A stretch of DNA of 64,000 nt. Source: Alkaliflexus imshenetskii DSM 15055 (GTDB lineage: Bacteria > Bacteroidota > Bacteroidia > Bacteroidales > Marinilabiliaceae). The DNA is taken from assembly GCF_000517065.1 (NCBI RefSeq), contig NZ_KI912105.1, positions 2,879,684 to 2,943,683 on the forward strand, written 5' to 3'. Each line of letters begins with the position of its first letter. The first letter of the stretch is position 1. The notes beneath the pieces are model-generated. The model was not told where the DNA came from and did no database searches. It was given only the letters and a program-made list of their open reading frames with translations. Made by a program: the position numbers and the translations under genes. Below are positions 28,301 through 35,797 of this stretch, in pieces.

Positions 28301-30631
28301 CTTTATCATTCTACCGAAAGCATCATATTGGAATGTTGTGGTTAAAGGTTCTGAATTATAGGTGGTTTCAGTTAACGTAGTGATCTTGCCTAATATGTCA
28401 TACAGATAAGCTTCTTGTTTTACAACCATTCCATCAACCATACTGATTTTGCTGTTTGGTAAGCCTTTATTGCTATAGGATGGATAGTAAAATCGAATGG
28501 TTGAGCTTCCTCCATTACGTGTTGTAACCTTGGTTTGGTCGTACAGAAATCCCAAAAGATAAGCCGCATCGGTAGTGTAATTGGCATATTTATTAGTGAT
28601 TGTAATTTTTATTCCACCTGGTAGGGTGGTGTTCTCAGTTATTACATTTCCATAAGAGTCATGTGTATAGGTTGAGGACGAAGAGAGATTCTTTATCTTA
28701 TCAAGATTTGTAACACTTGTTAATCGTAGATTAAGAACCTTATTGGTTTGCACGCTAACTGAAAATTGATATGTAGTCTTACAGGTAGGAGATTCATCGT
28801 AATTAGAAATCATATATAAGTAAGGATTAATTTCCTTGGTATAATGCCTATTTCTAATATTGTCATTCACCCTGATACGCTCAAAACCTCTGAAGCCTAG
28901 TCCTTGCTTATGAATAACGGCATTATGATAGTTGTATGAAACAGACTCCAGTTTGCTTCCGTTATGCCAAATTTCACTGATGGATAAAACCCATAAAGGG
29001 CCATTGAAATTCACATAAGGGAAGGCGGCTCCGGAGCCTTTGTTGTAAAGTGGTCCACTATTGTTTGAGCCATTACCGTTCAACTTTTCGTAGTCAAACC
29101 GGGATTCCACTCCAAAACTGTTCACAACAGAACTTAACATGTGCTCACGAGTATCATCTCTAGGGAAGCTATATTTTAAAATTTTTCCATTTTTTATTGC
29201 CAACAGCTGACAAAAAACGTTACGACTGTTTATGTTCGTCGGTAGCAATTTGGCATCATTGTTCTCCCTTCCAAATGACGAGTTTGATGGTGAGGGTGTT
29301 ATGGCGTTGGGGATTCCGTTTTTAGTTAAATAGGTTGTAAATCCTATAGAATTATAGAAAATAAGATCGGTTAATCCGTCGCTGTTTATATCCTGCAACA
29401 TAAAACCTTCATTTTCTCTAGTTGTTTTTTGAGGCCCTGTGAAGCTGCTCATGGTAAAGCTTCCGTTACCATTCGAATGGTAAATATTCCAGGTACTACT
29501 GTTATCCGCATTAGGTGATATTAGGAGATCTAGTAGACCATCGCCATTGAATTCACCCACCATTAAATCACGTCCCGCTATTGTGGATTTTTTTAAGTTG
29601 GAATAGGTGGCAATTTTTTTTAGTGAGTAGGTTACTCCACTCCCCTCAAAGGTGTATATGCTTGTTCCTGAATCATTAATGTGGCATATGTCGCTTTTGC
29701 CGTCTCCATTATAGTCTAATATTAGGATACGGTCGGTATTGTAAAACGCCGTTTGCGCATTTGTTTGTCTTGTGCCGAAAAAATCTACTACATGGGGGAA
29801 ATCATATTTTTCATACAGTTTAGTGCCATTTTCAAGGTCAAACAAATAGCATTTTGATGTAATGTCAGATTTTCCTATTGGGTTGTGGGCAGAAACAGCC
29901 AAAACCTCCATTTTTCCATTACCATTAAAATCCCCCGTGAAGTAAAATTTGGGGTGTATGCTTTTACCTCCATCTGCATCCGTAAGAACGGTTGTGAAGT
30001 CAAAAGTACGTGTGTATCTTAAGCCTATCCCGGAATATACATTGCCGGAATAAACTTTAAAAACCACTCTATCGTAACCATTGAAAATTGTATTGTTAAC
30101 TTTGATGACTTCTTCTTCATTCTTACCATCTATATCAGCACAGAAAATATCGACGAAACCAGGTTCTGTTAATAAATTGGGCATTGGGGCGGCCATATTT
30201 CCTGACAAGCCGGCGTATAGGAAGATTTTTTCGGTGCCATCATATCTATTATCATACCGGTTTTGTGAATGTCTGAATAACGTTTTATTCCTATAATGAT
30301 TGTAATACGATTCCTTTGTGGGGTAAGTTATCACCCCTTCATCGTCTGATCCATAGTCGAATTTGCCTTTTCTTACGCTTATCGCATTTGGGGAGTCTCC
30401 GAAATTATACCATTCCAGTAGCTGGACTATACTTCTGTTATATGTTGAATTTGTATTTCCAGTACCATAATTAAATCTCAGAGGGTTGAAATATTTTCCT
30501 TGAGCAGAGAAGTTTATCTCCTTAATTAAGGAGTAGTTATTCATGGCGTAGGCTATCTCATAACTATGTAACAAATGACTGCCGTATTTACAGTTGATTC
30601 TGACCAATCGGCGATTTTCGGTGATTTGCAA
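25385..30631 (-). CDS. RHS/YD-repeat polymorphic toxin with C-terminal RNase Sa-like domain (main reading frame)
   Basis: This 1748-codon frame is the body of a very large secreted toxin. First come FG-GAP/VCBS-like repeats (FTGDFNGNGKMEV, LDYNGDGKSDI, VGEFNGDGLLDL, QDINSDGLTDLIF). A Tc-toxin-like linker with GLGFRGFERI follows. Then there are dozens of YD repeats (YDAFGRMIKSTNP, YDSFGRQISMVDP) and the RHS core ending FINMNGRLYDP-type (GRLYDPAISRFLSPDNYVQS). A glycine-rich hydrophobic segment precedes the last ~90 residues, which match RNase Sa: FQNREGFLPNQPEGYYKEY, PTPG, QRIIIG, YYTPDHYKTF. Catalytic residues would be Glu1709, Arg1724 and His1739, spaced nearly as Glu54, Arg69 and His85 of RNase Sa. 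The product should cleave RNA after G in a rival cell. The first codon given (TTG 30631) is only where the frame opens; the true N-terminus lies upstream across a frameshift. Confidence 0.9.
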   Translation of the reverse strand: MQITENRRLVRINCKYGSHLLHSYEIAYAMNNYSLIKEINFSAQGKYFNPLRFNYGTGNTNSTYNRSIVQLLEWYNFGDSPNAISVRKGKFDYGSDDEGVITYPTKESYYNHYRNKTLFRHSQNRYDNRYDGTEKIFLYAGLSGNMAAPMPNLLTEPGFVDIFCADIDGKNEEEVIKVNNTIFNGYDRVVFKVYSGNVYSGIGLRYTRTFDFTTVLTDADGGKSIHPKFYFTGDFNGNGKMEVLAVSAHNPIGKSDITSKCYLFDLENGTKLYEKYDFPHVVDFFGTRQTNAQTAFYNTDRILILDYNGDGKSDICHINDSGTSIYTFEGSGVTYSLKKIATYSNLKKSTIAGRDLMVGEFNGDGLLDLLISPNADNSSTWNIYHSNGNGSFTMSSFTGPQKTTRENEGFMLQDINSDGLTDLIFYNSIGFTTYLTKNGIPNAITPSPSNSSFGRENNDAKLLPTNINSRNVFCQLLAIKNGKILKYSFPRDDTREHMLSSVVNSFGVESRFDYEKLNGNGSNNSGPLYNKGSGAAFPYVNFNGPLWVLSISEIWHNGSKLESVSYNYHNAVIHKQGLGFRGFERIRVNDNIRNRHYTKEINPYLYMISNYDESPTCKTTYQFSVSVQTNKVLNLRLTSVTNLDKIKNLSSSSTYTHDSYGNVITENTTLPGGIKITITNKYANYTTDAAYLLGFLYDQTKVTTRNGGSSTIRFYYPSYSNKGLPNSKISMVDGMVVKQEAYLYDILGKITTLTETTYNSEPLTTTFQYDAFGRMIKSTNPMGFSRETHYTSSGMADYSLNYKGQKTSYTYDEFGRLLSSINPAGQTSTTLFAWSETGNNSLYCVTQTDAGQPTQKIWYDALGREKRSAQQRFDGFWTQIDNLYDTYGRLHKASQPFTGSAGSLWTTYTYNVYDQILSVTQPSGKSTTYSYNGLTTTITSDGITTVRTYDALGGMVSSKDPGGTVTFLLRADGQPSTIEAPGGIRTTFTYDSFGRQISMVDPSAGTITYGYDNSGNLNRQVDAEGRVTTMVFDKFGRITSKTTPEFSTNYDYNAYGLIAAITSSNGTSTTFSYDTFNRVKTNKEIGADGIWLQKDYNYRADGSIESLSYLTPTGTIATETYVYTNGTLSEIRLNGTTSIFKLSAQNAIGQPTAITTGPLTRGYSYNNFGMPTGRTTSNSQGQLQNSTYLFDTVTGNLISRKDGSRNITENFGYDNLNRLITFGNHMAEYDGIGNLTSKSDIGTFNYNNISKPYAISAAHITNGSVPLRLQKVNYNSFKQPSSISENDYTADFTYNCDGQRVKMSLKENGSLKLTRYYLGGSYEKDQGVAGTKEKLYLGGDAYSAPAVYVKQGSGNWQLFFICRDYLGSITHLVNSNGSLTQELSYDAWGRLRNPNNHVTFTSGNEPELFLGRGFTGHEHLPWFGLINMNGRLYDPAISRFLSPDNYVQSPDNSQSYNRYSYCINNPLKYTDKNGEWFGIDDLIAAAIGGTINWAMNGCRFDAKGLGYFGAGAAAGTLALYGPAGWAAGGAILGASNTALGGGNGSQIIQGALVGAFSGLVGGAAGQWAGQGLGGLIINGTNVTSPIIKGMVTGAIGGMAGGYAGGFTGNLIMGGDLKSANKAGLNGMKMGAFIGAGTGAFGGYRYAKQNNINPWTGKSLTPKNSIESLGLNKTMDRINNGESYPHRNDGSTFQNREGFLPNQPEGYYKEYVHPTPGVNGPGPQRIIIGFNGEIYYTPDHYKTFIQIDQ

Positions 30632-31560
30632 TCCTCCGATATAAAGGCGTATTGGATCTGGACGGGTGGTTTCATAAACAAAATCTATGCTCGCACTACT
30701 ATTATCGCCATAAGTAATGCGCGAGATGTGTTTTTGATGGGTTCCTTGTATGTATAGTTGATAGTGTTGCCCGATGGGTCAGTCATATTGATAAGGGGAT
30801 ACTCCAAGCTATTTCCGGTGCTTGTTGTATAGCCATATATTCCTTTGTTGCCATTTGGGTAGAGTACCTGAAAGTGAGATATCACGTTGTTTGATAAATA
30901 AGCAATTGCTATGATTTTGCCTTGTTCGGATTCATAGCGAATGCTTGAAGCATTGCTGCTTAATTTGATTAAACGCATTCCATCCAAAGAAAATGCATCG
31001 TCATTTGTTAAGCTAACACCATTGGATTGCCCATCATAGTAACCACTTCTATTTATCCGGGTAATTTTTGAAATCCCAGTCAAACTCCAACCTGCACCTA
31101 ATGTTCCATTTCCACCGCCTGAGCTATAAAATAGCGATATCTGAGGCTGTATGCCATTGGAGCCGGGTTATATCTGAATTGGAACCTGTAGTGTTGCTGC
31201 TCCATTTAATCCATGTCCGGGGATGACTGGTATTTCGCCAAAAGCCTTTGATTTATCAATATTTGTGGATAGAGTCGCAGTTGTTGAAGATTTTAGCTGT
31301 GGGGTAGGTAACGGTTGAGATATTTCGGGGACTTCTGTTTTTGGGATGGCATATGTGGTAGTGTATTGCTCAATTTCCGGTGCAGGATACTGAGCGTTAA
31401 TTACTGAATCTTCCCATTGGGTAATTCGTTCGTCACTCCAGTTTTTCCAATCAGGGCCAGATGTTTGACTTCGTTTCTGTGCCTTTACTTCAAAGGCCAT
31501 GTTATAAGTAGCCAAAAATAGAATAGCGCATATGCATGCTATTGGTAAACGTTTTTTCAT
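30632..31560 (-). pseudogene. Broken N-terminal part of the RHS toxin gene
   Basis: The natural start is ATG 31560 (MKKRLPIACICAILFLATYN, a signal peptide ending near VKAQ). The frame stops at TAA 31168-31170 but continues in the same frame with PGSNGIQPQISLFYSSGGG and LGAGWSLTGISKITR, a classic SpvB/RHS N-terminus, so this is a nonsense codon. A second lesion is near 30719-30723, where CGCGC on the coding strand shifts the frame: ...EPIKNTSR must continue as ITYGDNSSASIDFVYETTRP in the frame of the main body. The distance from 31560 to the stop at 25385 is 6176 bp, two more than a multiple of three, so loss of one GC pair restores one ~2057-residue protein containing a single TAA. Either the gene is decaying or the assembly has errors here. 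Confidence 0.8.
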
Positions 31561-31589
31561 GAGGGTTAAAATGATAAAGGTTAAGGTTT

Positions 31590-32015
31590 TTAGTTTTTTA
31601 CGATTTTCCAAAAAGACGACTCTTCACCAAGTGTTATAGTCATTAAATAATAACCTGTAGGCTGATTGCTCAAGTTTAAAGATGTATTGGGTTCTAATAT
31701 TTCTTGGGTCAGAATTAATCTTCCATTAATGTCAGTAATTGTAATTTTCCCAGTGGTTTTGTCTTCCAGGGATTTGATGCTGACAACTAAATGTCCTCTA
31801 GTGGGATTAGGGAAGATTTGGATTTTCTGGTCTGAAAGACTGTCCTCAAAGATTTGCTCTGTTTCAGCTTCACTAAATGAAGATGATTTGAGAGGAATTG
31901 TCTTTCTTTCTATGCGATTTCCGGCTTTGTCATATGTAAAGGCAATATTCTGCCCATGAAGCTTGACGAGTGCAAGAGTGAAGAAAAAGAATGTGGTCAA
32001 CAATATTTTATTCAT
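31590..32015 (-). CDS. Small secreted protein with T9SS type A sorting domain, RHS-associated
   Basis: The 141-residue product has a signal peptide (MNKILLTTFFFFTLALVKLHG), a short RHS/YD-like motif (FTYDKAGNRIERKT) and a C-terminal T9SS type A sorting domain. The domain contains QIFPNPTRGHLVVSI, ITDINGRLI and TGYYLMTITLGEES. It would cross the inner membrane by Sec and the outer membrane by T9SS, and be anchored or released at the surface. It is the first gene of the RHS operon, 29 bp before the RHS start. The RHS protein itself has no sorting domain at its C-terminus, so this small partner may link it to T9SS export; that is inference. Confidence 0.85.
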   Translation of the reverse strand: MNKILLTTFFFFTLALVKLHGQNIAFTYDKAGNRIERKTIPLKSSSFSEAETEQIFEDSLSDQKIQIFPNPTRGHLVVSIKSLEDKTTGKITITDINGRLILTQEILEPNTSLNLSNQPTGYYLMTITLGEESSFWKIVKN

Positions 32016-32893
32016 ATCATTATTATTGGTTGAGTTTTTGGGTCCTTCATAATATTTCTATATTAAACTGTTTGAATTTAATGAGGATTATGAAAAACCT
32101 TGTGTGTACTAACAGTTCCTAACTCTATATATTTTAGAGAGGTCTGTTAAATTAGGGTACTATCACGATTTTTTTAATGAGAATCACGCAGTCAATTAAG
32201 CATAATTGACTTTACTGAAAGGAGTTTTCAGTATTTTGGAAAGAAATTTATGAATTGTCGATACGTTTCATTGGTATTAGGATTAAGGTGGTTAAAAATA
32301 CACATGAACGCTTTAGCAAAAAAGCTAAACTAATGGCACAAAATAAATTTTAAAATTTGAAATTTGCAACTAGAAATTTGAATTTTTCGGAGCTTTCTAT
32401 CTGGTCGTAATTTCTATCTTTTTTTGGAAGCGAAAGAACCAAAAAGTAATTACAATGTATTTTACTCCTAACTGATTGATTTTAATGCGATTTAGTTGTT
32501 TTTGGTGAGATGATTGCAATACTTCAATGCATTATGCAGCAATATCAATCATTGGGGAGAAACTTGTATTAATTTTAAGTTTTTAGTAAACATTGACATT
32601 TTGTGTAGTTAGCAGCCGTGTGTAAGCATCTTATTGTTAATATATTAGTGTATTGCGTAAAGCTGCCAGTGCTTTTAGCATTATTTGTAGGATGAGTCGA
32701 ATGATAATATTTCGAGTGCTTTATTAGGGCTTATAATTATTACTGTTTTTTGAAAATGATAAAATCTCGTGAGTAGCTCATGGATGTTAAATGCAGAGAT
32801 TAAAATTTCAATGCGATTGAATAATCCTCGTCAAAAACACCTGTGCTAGAAACCAATAAAACTCGCCCTAACGGGAACGGTGTAGCCAGCAAT
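32016..32893. other. Long intergenic region upstream of the RHS operon
   Basis: The region is 878 bp, AT-rich, without convincing ORFs. It should contain the promoter of the RHS operon (minus strand), but I see no perfect TAnnTTTG box. The only recognisable feature is the short copy of the dispersed repeat at 32730-32882. Confidence 0.7.
32730..32882. repeat. Dispersed repeat, short copy
   Basis: Blocks 32730-32826 and 32859-32882 match 24313-24408 and 24635-24658 in the same order and orientation, with about 3% divergence. The 226-bp middle of the long copy is replaced by 32 bp. The inverted-repeat element that follows the long copy is absent; the sequence goes straight into the next gene's 3' end. 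Confidence 0.85.
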
Positions 32894-33253
32894 TTATTTA
32901 TCATTTGCGGCTTGTCTCCTGATTTCAATAAAACTTCGGATATAGATGGCTAATGAGAAAACCGACGTTAGTATCATCAGCGACAAGCGAAAGAGAGCCA
33001 ATCCATTGTTGGCAGATATGGCTGCTGACAAGGGTTTTGTCAGGCCAATTATAACTAAAAATGTTAGGAGCACCACAATGTGGGCAGCAATTTTATTTGA
33101 TTTCCGGAACAAGGGATATAATGCGGTAATAACAACACCGAAGAAAGCCGGAATGAGAGCCGTAACCGAAGGGGTGTCCGATGCCACATAAGCCCAGACG
33201 CTAAAAAAAATCAGTGTAAGTGCATTGATTAAACTTGCAGTGTATGTCTTCAT
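32894..33253 (-). CDS. Small integral membrane protein of unknown function
   Basis: The 119-residue product is predicted by eye to span the membrane four times (about residues 6-24, 30-48, 57-75 and 84-108), with basic residues in the short loop FRKSNK and at the C-terminus (IRRQAANDK), consistent with cytoplasmic loops. I do not recognise a family with certainty; similar short proteins of unknown function are common in Bacteroidota. It is monocistronic, 11 bp from the dispersed repeat, which therefore overlaps its 3' flank. No catalytic motif is visible. Confidence 0.75.
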   Translation of the reverse strand: MKTYTASLINALTLIFFSVWAYVASDTPSVTALIPAFFGVVITALYPLFRKSNKIAAHIVVLLTFLVIIGLTKPLSAAISANNGLALFRLSLMILTSVFSLAIYIRSFIEIRRQAANDK

Positions 33254-33590
33254 ATCAGTTTGGTTTTTTGATAAGCCTTCCCAATGTCAGCCTCTTCTTT
33301 GTCGCTTCATTAGGAATTTCTATCAATAAACCCGGGAGAGGGGGCGGTTGTTCATTTTTAATACAGATATGCGACATTTAGGGAGTGTAATGCCGTTAAG
33401 TACTAAAAGCTGGTCATTACGATGGCTTATTCTTAGAAGAGACTGTTTAAATTTAATATATGCAATATGATATAGACGCGATGAGTTTTAGAAATTAGAC
33501 AGATAGACCATCCGAGAAAGATGATTAGATTAATCTTATTCTCTATTGAATCATATCTATCAGTCTAAACATCTTTCATCTAATCATCTA
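33254..33590. other. Intergenic region downstream of rpe with interleaved inverted repeats
   Basis: The region is 337 bp without a gene. Two inverted repeats interlock. AGATGATTAGAT (33519-33530) pairs with ATCTAATCATCT (33578-33589), 12 bp perfect. TTAGACAGATAG (33495-33506) pairs with CTATCAGTCTAA (33557-33568) with one mismatch. Their arms alternate, so in RNA they could form either two exclusive hairpins or a pseudoknot. The element begins next to the rpe stop codon, so it is transcribed as the 3' end of rpe unless termination occurs first. Confidence 0.7.
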
Positions 33591-34247
33591 CTAAAAAAAT
33601 TTAATCCTTTTAATGGCTTCCTGTGGGTTAACTGATTTAAACACGTAGCTTCCTGCCACCAGCACATCGGCGCCTGCATTAACCAGTGCAGCCGCATTGG
33701 TCTGGTCTACGCCACCATCTACTTCGATAAGCGCAGAGCTATTCTTTTTTTGAATAAGTTCTTTGAGACGACTGATTTTGTCCAACGAGCCGGGAATAAA
33801 TTTCTGTCCGCCAAATCCGGGATTAACCGACATGATGAGCACCAAATCCAGCATTGGGATTATCTCCTCAAGCACCGAAACGGGTGTATGGGGGTTGAGT
33901 GTAACACCGGCTTTCATGCCTGCGCTGTGAATCGATTCAATGGTGCGATGCAGGTGTGTGGATGCTTCGTAATGCACATTGAGCAGGTGGGCTCCTGCCT
34001 GCTTAAAAGCTTCGACATACCGTTCCGGCTGAACAATCATCAGGTGCACATCCAAAGGCTTTTTGGCGATGGCGCTAACGGCCTCTATTACCGGAATGCC
34101 AAACGAGATATTGGGCACAAACACGCCATCCATGATGTCAAGATGCAGCCAGTCGGCATCGCTGTTGTTAATCATTTCAACTTCGCTTGCCAGATTGGCA
34201 AAGTCAGCGGCCAAAAGTGAAGGTGCAATAAGGTGTTGCCTCATCAT
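33591..34247 (-). CDS. rpe: Ribulose-phosphate 3-epimerase
   Basis: The enzyme interconverts ribulose 5-phosphate and xylulose 5-phosphate in the pentose phosphate pathway, in the cytoplasm. The product (about 218 residues) shows the TIM-barrel motifs in order: IAPSLLAADF, LHLDIMDGVFVPNISFG (metal and catalytic Asp), DVHLMIVQPERY, MSVNPGFGGQKF, and ALIEVDGGVD with the second catalytic Asp, then the phosphate-binding AGSYVF. ATG 34247 (or 34244) fits the usual MxxxLIAPSLL start; the longer open frame to 34310 is unlike the family. It lies 112 bp after rpoD on the same strand and may share its transcript. Confidence 0.96.
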   Translation of the reverse strand: MMRQHLIAPSLLAADFANLASEVEMINNSDADWLHLDIMDGVFVPNISFGIPVIEAVSAIAKKPLDVHLMIVQPERYVEAFKQAGAHLLNVHYEASTHLHRTIESIHSAGMKAGVTLNPHTPVSVLEEIIPMLDLVLIMSVNPGFGGQKFIPGSLDKISRLKELIQKKNSSALIEVDGGVDQTNAAALVNAGADVLVAGSYVFKSVNPQEAIKRIKFF

Positions 34248-34359
34248 TAAAGTTTTGTTGTGACGATGCTGCAAATTTAGCAGTATCTGTGATATAATGC
34301 ATAAGCCCATTAACTGAAATCAATCAGCAAAGTGCTTAATTTTTGCTACAAACGAAGGA

Positions 34360-35226
34360 TTACTCTCCCAGATAGGACCTTAATATTTTACTCCGATAGG
34401 TGTGCTTGAGTCTTTTAATGGCTTTTTCTTTTATTTGTCGCACCCGTTCGCGTGTCAGATTGAAGAGTTTTCCAATTTCTTCCAACGAATAAGGCGGTTC
34501 GCCATTCAGTCCGTAATAGAGTTTAACAATGTCTGCTTCTCGTGATGATAGGGTTGAAAGTGAGCGCTCTATTTCGCGTCTGAGTGAATCATCCAGTAAT
34601 TGGGAGTCGGGGCTGGAAGCATCTGAAGAAAGCAACACATCGTAAAGGGTGTTTTCTTCATCTGTTTTAAGTGGTGCATCCATCGATACATGTCGCGACG
34701 ATACTTTTAATGCTTCTTTCACCTCTTTGGGAGCCATATCAAGTAAGTCGGCAATTTCGTAGGATGTTGGTTCACGCTGAAACTCCTGCTCCAAACGTGA
34801 GAAGGTGTTGTTGACCTTATTGATGCTGCCGATTTTATTTAGAGGCAAACGCACGATGCGAGCCTGTTCGGCCAATGCCTGCAGAATGGATTGTCGGATC
34901 CACCACACGGCATAGGATATAAATTTAAAACCTCTGGTTTCGTCAAATCGTTGGGCTGCTTTTATCAGGCCCAGGTTACCTTCGTTGATGAGGTCGGGAA
35001 GGCTGAGTCCCTGATTTTGGTACTGTTTTGCAACGGACACCACAAATCTCAGGTTGGCATTGATTAGCCTCTCAAGTGCAGCCTCATCGCCCTGTCTGAT
35101 TTTTTTAGCCAGCGCCACTTCCTCCTCAGCAGAAATCAATTGTACTTTACCAATTTCATGAAGGTATTTATCCAGTGATGGTGCTTCCCGATTTGTTACT
35201 TGTTTCGTTATCTTGAGTTGTCTCAT
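34360..35226 (-). CDS. rpoD: Primary RNA polymerase sigma factor RpoD/SigA (short Bacteroidota type)
   Basis: This sigma factor directs transcription of housekeeping genes. The 288-residue product lacks region 1.1 and the non-conserved insert, as is normal in Bacteroidota. Visible regions: 1.2 ([19 protein letters not shown]), 2.1-2.4 ([55 protein letters not shown]), 3 ([16 protein letters not shown]), and 4.2 ([20 protein letters not shown]) with the -35-binding helix-turn-helix. It is transcribed away from rho across a 571-bp region holding a minus-strand TACTTTTG box. Confidence 0.97.
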   Translation of the reverse strand: MRQLKITKQVTNREAPSLDKYLHEIGKVQLISAEEEVALAKKIRQGDEAALERLINANLRFVVSVAKQYQNQGLSLPDLINEGNLGLIKAAQRFDETRGFKFISYAVWWIRQSILQALAEQARIVRLPLNKIGSINKVNNTFSRLEQEFQREPTSYEIADLLDMAPKEVKEALKVSSRHVSMDAPLKTDEENTLYDVLLSSDASSPDSQLLDDSLRREIERSLSTLSSREADIVKLYYGLNGEPPYSLEEIGKLFNLTRERVRQIKEKAIKRLKHTYRSKILRSYLGE

Positions 35227-35375
35227 GTTTTTTAATAGGTATAGAATAGGTTCAAAGGTTATGTAATATTAACAAAAAAAAGACAAGTGATGTTTCATTT
35301 TTTAATCTTTTTTTCTCCAATGTGTGTTGATATACAACTTTTTTAAGATTAATCATGAAAAAGCGAATCAAAATT

Positions 35376-35405
35376 TTGCTGGTAAAAATGGAATGTTTAA
35401 GTTTG
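35376..35405 (+). promoter_or_regulatory. Promoter of rho
   Basis: TTG at 35376-35378 and TAAGTTTG at 35398-35405 are separated by 19 bp, an exact fit to the Bacteroidota consensus TTG-N19-TAnnTTTG. Transcription should start near 35412, leaving a 5' leader of about 385 nt before the rho ATG at 35798. The length would suit autoregulation of rho by premature termination, known in other bacteria; that is inference here. Confidence 0.65.
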
Positions 35406-35430
35406 CAAATGAAATTCATTCGGGTTTCTT

Positions 35431-35438
35431 CAAAAGTA
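35431..35438 (-). promoter_or_regulatory. Possible -7 box of rpoD
   Basis: TACTTTTG on the minus strand matches TAnnTTTG about 205 bp upstream of rpoD. No TTG is found at the right distance. The box lies 25 bp from the rho -7 box on the other strand, so the two promoters would overlap head to head and could compete. Confidence 0.4.
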
Positions 35439-35797
35439 CCGTTCTAAAATAAAAACATTTCTTTTCCGGTTTAAGATTAATGGCAAAAAAAATGCCGTAA
35501 TTTTCTCATAGAGCAGCCTGTTGTTTTTTTATTGTGGTAGAAGATATAAGCGGGCTAAACTGGCCGGATAAATATGTGTGATTATTCTGACAGGTTTCAT
35601 TATTTTATTACAATTGTACCTTATTAATGTGAATACAGTCAATTGGTTATGTCTCTTGCATGCTTATTGATGTTGTTACTTCCCGGTTGATTCATCAACA
35701 TCCCGTTTACCCACTTTCATGAGTTATTTCCTGAAAATTATAGCCAATACATAAACAATCGTTTTTAACAGAAAAACAAAGTATTATTTTATCAATC

